DNA from: Flavobacteriaceae bacterium MAR_2010_188 | Lineage (GTDB): Bacteria > Bacteroidota > Bacteroidia > Flavobacteriales > Flavobacteriaceae | Direction: 5' to 3' | NCBI GenBank assembly: GCA_900104375.1 | Contig: LT629302.1 | Location: 930,001 to 994,000, forward strand | Length of the DNA: 64,000 bases | In this document: positions 61,637 to 64,000 of the stretch, piece after piece | Layout of the letters: each line of letters starts with the position of its first letter | Position numbering within the stretch: the first letter of the stretch is position 1 | Notes under the pieces: generated by a model | Database searches by the model: none | What the model was told of the DNA's origin: nothing | The model's input: only the letters and a program-made list of their open reading frames with translations | Translations under genes and position numbers: made by a program

Positions 61637-63286
61637 CTACTCCTTATTGATTTGTGAACCGGTCATTTCCCAATGTCCCAAGGAAATCGGAATGTTGCCA
61701 ATGCTATTTAAAGTATCAAAGAAATCCTTGAGATTAAAAGGTTCATTATTCAATTCCTTCTGTCTTGCAAATTCTGCCATCGCAGATTCCAACAGATATT
61801 TACCCACGATATAACTCGTTCCGTAACCGGGCTGTCGTAAGTATAGATGTTGCTCAAAAATCAGAAGTTCCTTTTCGGTTTTCATCCAGCCTCTTGGGGT
61901 AAATTCAGAATGAATGCCACCAGCTTCTTCCATGGTCATTTCGTTTGCTTGGGCATAAAGAGAACCAAGTCCACGAGCGGCGCGTTGAGCTATCATAATA
62001 TATACGATTTCCCGGGTTCGTGGGCTGTCATCATAAAGACCAGCATGCATAAACATTTCTTCGACCGCGGTTGCAGTCCCTTCATTTCGAGAGTCGAAAA
62101 TATTATAGAGCAAAGGCCCTTTTCTTATTTCGCTCGGATTTGGCTCGTTTACCATTCTAGCCAATTCAAACCAATGATAAAAGTGAGAATAGAGTGGCCT
62201 TGGGTCGTAGTGTTCTCCAATCAAGAAGAAATTTCTTTTTTCAACAGGAACAAATTCACCTTTATTTTCTACCAATGCTGGTTTAAAATAAGGTTGGACA
62301 GTTACTATGTCTTGTTCGTTCAAAAAAGTAATCATGCTGTTAACCGCGCTGTCAGCCATCTTATTATAAGCTTCAGGCGAATCTGCCGCTTCTAATTGCG
62401 GAAGATTTCTATTTCTATGCTCTTCCAACTTAAGAGAAGACCAAGCTCGGGCCAATTCTCGTTTTAATAACATCACTTCATCATCCCAACTTAATGGAAC
62501 TAATCGCACGTTTTTATTGTACCAAGTATAATTTTCCTTGCCAATACCCGATTGCCCTGTTTTAGTTTTAGATTCATCAGTCAACCATTGTATTAAATCT
62601 TGGGTTGAAGAAATTGAATTGTCGATTACCTTAATTAAATCCGAATTTTTCTTAACGCTACTATCGTCCTTTAGTCTTATGAGTGCTTCTTCTTGTTCCC
62701 GAATATCCCTAATCCCAGTGATCCATAAATCCTTGGCATTTCCGGTGAGGTTAAGCTTAGCTTGTTCATATAGCGGCTTAATCGCGCTTAATTCCTGAGC
62801 CAACTTTTTACCATCTTCTTTACTGAGTGGAAACTTGTATTTCCATAATTCTACTGCCGAATGATTAGTAGGACCTTCATGCGCGGGTACATCACTCTGA
62901 TAAGACCATAGAACTTTGTAAAATGCCGGATCTCTTTCCCAAGGTTTTAGAATACGCCGATTAAAATCATATCCGTTCATTTCTGCCCAAACCACCATGT
63001 AATCTGCTTTATCATGAATAGACCAAGCCGTGGTATCAATTGACTTTAATTTTTGTTGAAGGTTCTCAAATTTGGGTTGACGATTTACAAAGGCTTCTTT
63101 GGTATAATCTGAAGCTCCATCTTTCAAAGGAGGTTTTTCGAAGGCTCTCCATTCTTTAAAAAGTTCAACCAATTCGTTATAGCCAAATTCTGAGATCATA
63201 TTGTTTTTTTTCAATTCCGCATCCTGTTGAGCATATCCAAATTGTATGGCTAGTAATGTAAAAATGATAACTACCGAGTATTTCAT
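61637..63286 (-). CDS. exported DUF885 metallohydrolase-like protein
   Basis: 549 residues with a signal peptide (ending GYAQQ). The C-terminal half carries [17 protein letters not shown] (about 395-412) in place of the more usual HExxPGH, then [21 protein letters not shown] and the long helix [23 protein letters not shown] typical of DUF885. The zinc-binding HExxH is not obvious, so activity may be altered. It is probably a peptidase-type enzyme in the periplasm. Confidence 0.8.
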   Translation of the reverse strand: MKYSVVIIFTLLAIQFGYAQQDAELKKNNMISEFGYNELVELFKEWRAFEKPPLKDGASDYTKEAFVNRQPKFENLQQKLKSIDTTAWSIHDKADYMVVWAEMNGYDFNRRILKPWERDPAFYKVLWSYQSDVPAHEGPTNHSAVELWKYKFPLSKEDGKKLAQELSAIKPLYEQAKLNLTGNAKDLWITGIRDIREQEEALIRLKDDSSVKKNSDLIKVIDNSISSTQDLIQWLTDESKTKTGQSGIGKENYTWYNKNVRLVPLSWDDEVMLLKRELARAWSSLKLEEHRNRNLPQLEAADSPEAYNKMADSAVNSMITFLNEQDIVTVQPYFKPALVENKGEFVPVEKRNFFLIGEHYDPRPLYSHFYHWFELARMVNEPNPSEIRKGPLLYNIFDSRNEGTATAVEEMFMHAGLYDDSPRTREIVYIMIAQRAARGLGSLYAQANEMTMEEAGGIHSEFTPRGWMKTEKELLIFEQHLYLRQPGYGTSYIVGKYLLESAMAEFARQKELNNEPFNLKDFFDTLNSIGNIPISLGHWEMTGSQINKE

Positions 63287-63378
63287 ATTATAAAAATTAT
63301 TTTTAAATTATAAATCATAACTATTTGAAATTCAATTCGTTTATTATTAAATATTCAAGTTAAGCTTGAATAAAATAT

Positions 63379-64000
63379 TTATTCCTTTTTCAATTTTGTT
63401 ATTCGATCTACTTCCTTCAATAATAGTGGAAAAGCAGGGACGGCCATCCCACCATGGTCATACCCATCTAACTCATAAAGTGTGGTATTTTCATGACCAA
63501 CTAATTTCATCATCCTCATAAAATAGGCGACTTCTTCATAACGACCGAGGAGTTCTAAATCGCGGTCCCCAGTCATTAATAATAAAGGAGGCGCATCTTT
63601 CCGAACGTGAAAAAGTGGTGCGAGGCTATCAATGATAGGTTGTTTTTCATCAATCTCTCTTTCTTTCCTAACCGTCATATGTGTAATTGCGTGACCGCTA
63701 AAAGGAATGAAACCAGCAACAGAATCAGAATCGATATTGTATTTAGCCAAATATGATTTATCTAATACAATCATACTTGCTAGATATCCGCCAGCAGAAT
63801 GTCCTGAAATAAATAGGAGGGAAGGGTCACCGCCATAGTCACTGATGTTTTTAAAGACCCAATTGGTAGCTGCTGCTGCGTCTTCAATATAACTTGGTGA
63901 ATTAACTTTTGGATTAAGACGATAATTCACCGCAACGATTGCCACACCTTTATTTTTAAGTTCTTCAGGAATAAATTTTTCGCCTCCGGTTAATCCACCA
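63379..64000 (-). CDS. alpha/beta hydrolase (esterase/lipase, fold 3), partial
   Basis: The last ~207 codons of a gene that begins beyond the right edge. In frame from 64000 the sequence reads GGLTGGEKFIPEELKNKG, then AIVAVNYRLNP. Nucleophile elbow FISGHSAGGYLASM, late Asp in MTGDRDLELLGRYEE and His in LDGYDHGGMAVP. HSL/BD-FAE-like esterase. The GTG that would allow a start at 63945 is not the real start, since the oxyanion region lies upstream. Confidence 0.85.
   Translation of the reverse strand, partial: GGLTGGEKFIPEELKNKGVAIVAVNYRLNPKVNSPSYIEDAAAATNWVFKNISDYGGDPSLLFISGHSAGGYLASMIVLDKSYLAKYNIDSDSVAGFIPFSGHAITHMTVRKEREIDEKQPIIDSLAPLFHVRKDAPPLLLMTGDRDLELLGRYEEVAYFMRMMKLVGHENTTLYELDGYDHGGMAVPAFPLLLKEVDRITKLKKE

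Noticed and set aside
61847-62395. 182-codon plus-strand frame.
   Set aside because: Antisense to the DUF885 gene, with an odd aromatic-rich composition and no recognisable motif.

Overview
The window is a 64-kb chromosomal segment of a low-GC member of the Bacteroidota, almost certainly a Flavobacteriaceae species. Supporting evidence: flavobacterial gene blocks (a cysteine-free LptD divergent from an Amidase_3 and an MlaD protein, BshA, TIGR03643/DUF2805, DUF3253, DUF3891); -7 boxes of the Bacteroidota type TAnnTTTG ahead of several genes; frequent TTG starts; and little sign of Shine-Dalgarno sequences. There is no rRNA operon, CRISPR array, insertion sequence or prophage. One tRNA gene (tRNA-Arg, anticodon TCT) is present.

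Layout. 0.1-5.2 kb: a MOSC protein coupled to a large FAD/NAD(P)-binding protein, a DUF892 ferritin-like protein, a type IB topoisomerase and the tRNA. The tRNA 3' end is repeated 170 bp downstream, like an integration scar. 5.4-11 kb: DUF3253 and DUF3891 genes, a two-subunit exported molybdenum hydroxylase, an exported sugar isomerase-like TIM barrel and a second, degenerate DUF892 protein. 11.2-13.7 kb: an HTH-S24 (LexA/CI-like) regulator overlapping a DnaQ-exonuclease/GIY-YIG (UvrC/Cho-like) fusion, then a 45-residue membrane protein. 13.7-23.1 kb (minus strand): a THUMP-like methyltransferase, two AI-2E family proteins, a TrmH-family methyltransferase, DUF4159, RsmE, a parvulin, RidA and LptD. 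23.2-33 kb (plus strand): an amidase, MlaD, an HdrC/HdrB-like Fe-S pair with small companions, a GH3/serine hydrolase fusion and BshA. 33-45.7 kb: a beta-barrel protein, a YdiJ-like FAD/Fe-S dehydrogenase, AroC, a third AI-2E protein, DUF2254, a GAF-coupled nucleotide cyclase, a small lipoprotein gene lying between two copies of a ~130-bp palindromic repeat, TIGR03643 and a large-subunit catalase.

45.9-53.2 kb (plus strand) is the most interesting part. An SLC1-type symporter is followed by a GshB-like ATP-grasp ligase, a 3-mercaptopyruvate-type sulfurtransferase, an N-formylglutamate amidohydrolase-family protein, a DUF1704 (QEGLA, MATCAP-like) metallopeptidase and a second GshB-like ATP-grasp ligase. 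This looks like an uncharacterised pathway that makes or remodels a small peptide or thiol. It is separate from bacillithiol, for which bshA is also present. 53.5-64 kb (minus strand) carries an SRPBCC protein, a GT39-type membrane glycosyltransferase, DUF1080, an aldo/keto reductase, two alpha/beta hydrolases, two different M20 hydrolases and a DUF885 protein. Most of these have signal peptides, which suggests scavenging or degradation in the periplasm.

All functional calls rest on reading motifs by eye. No database search was run.
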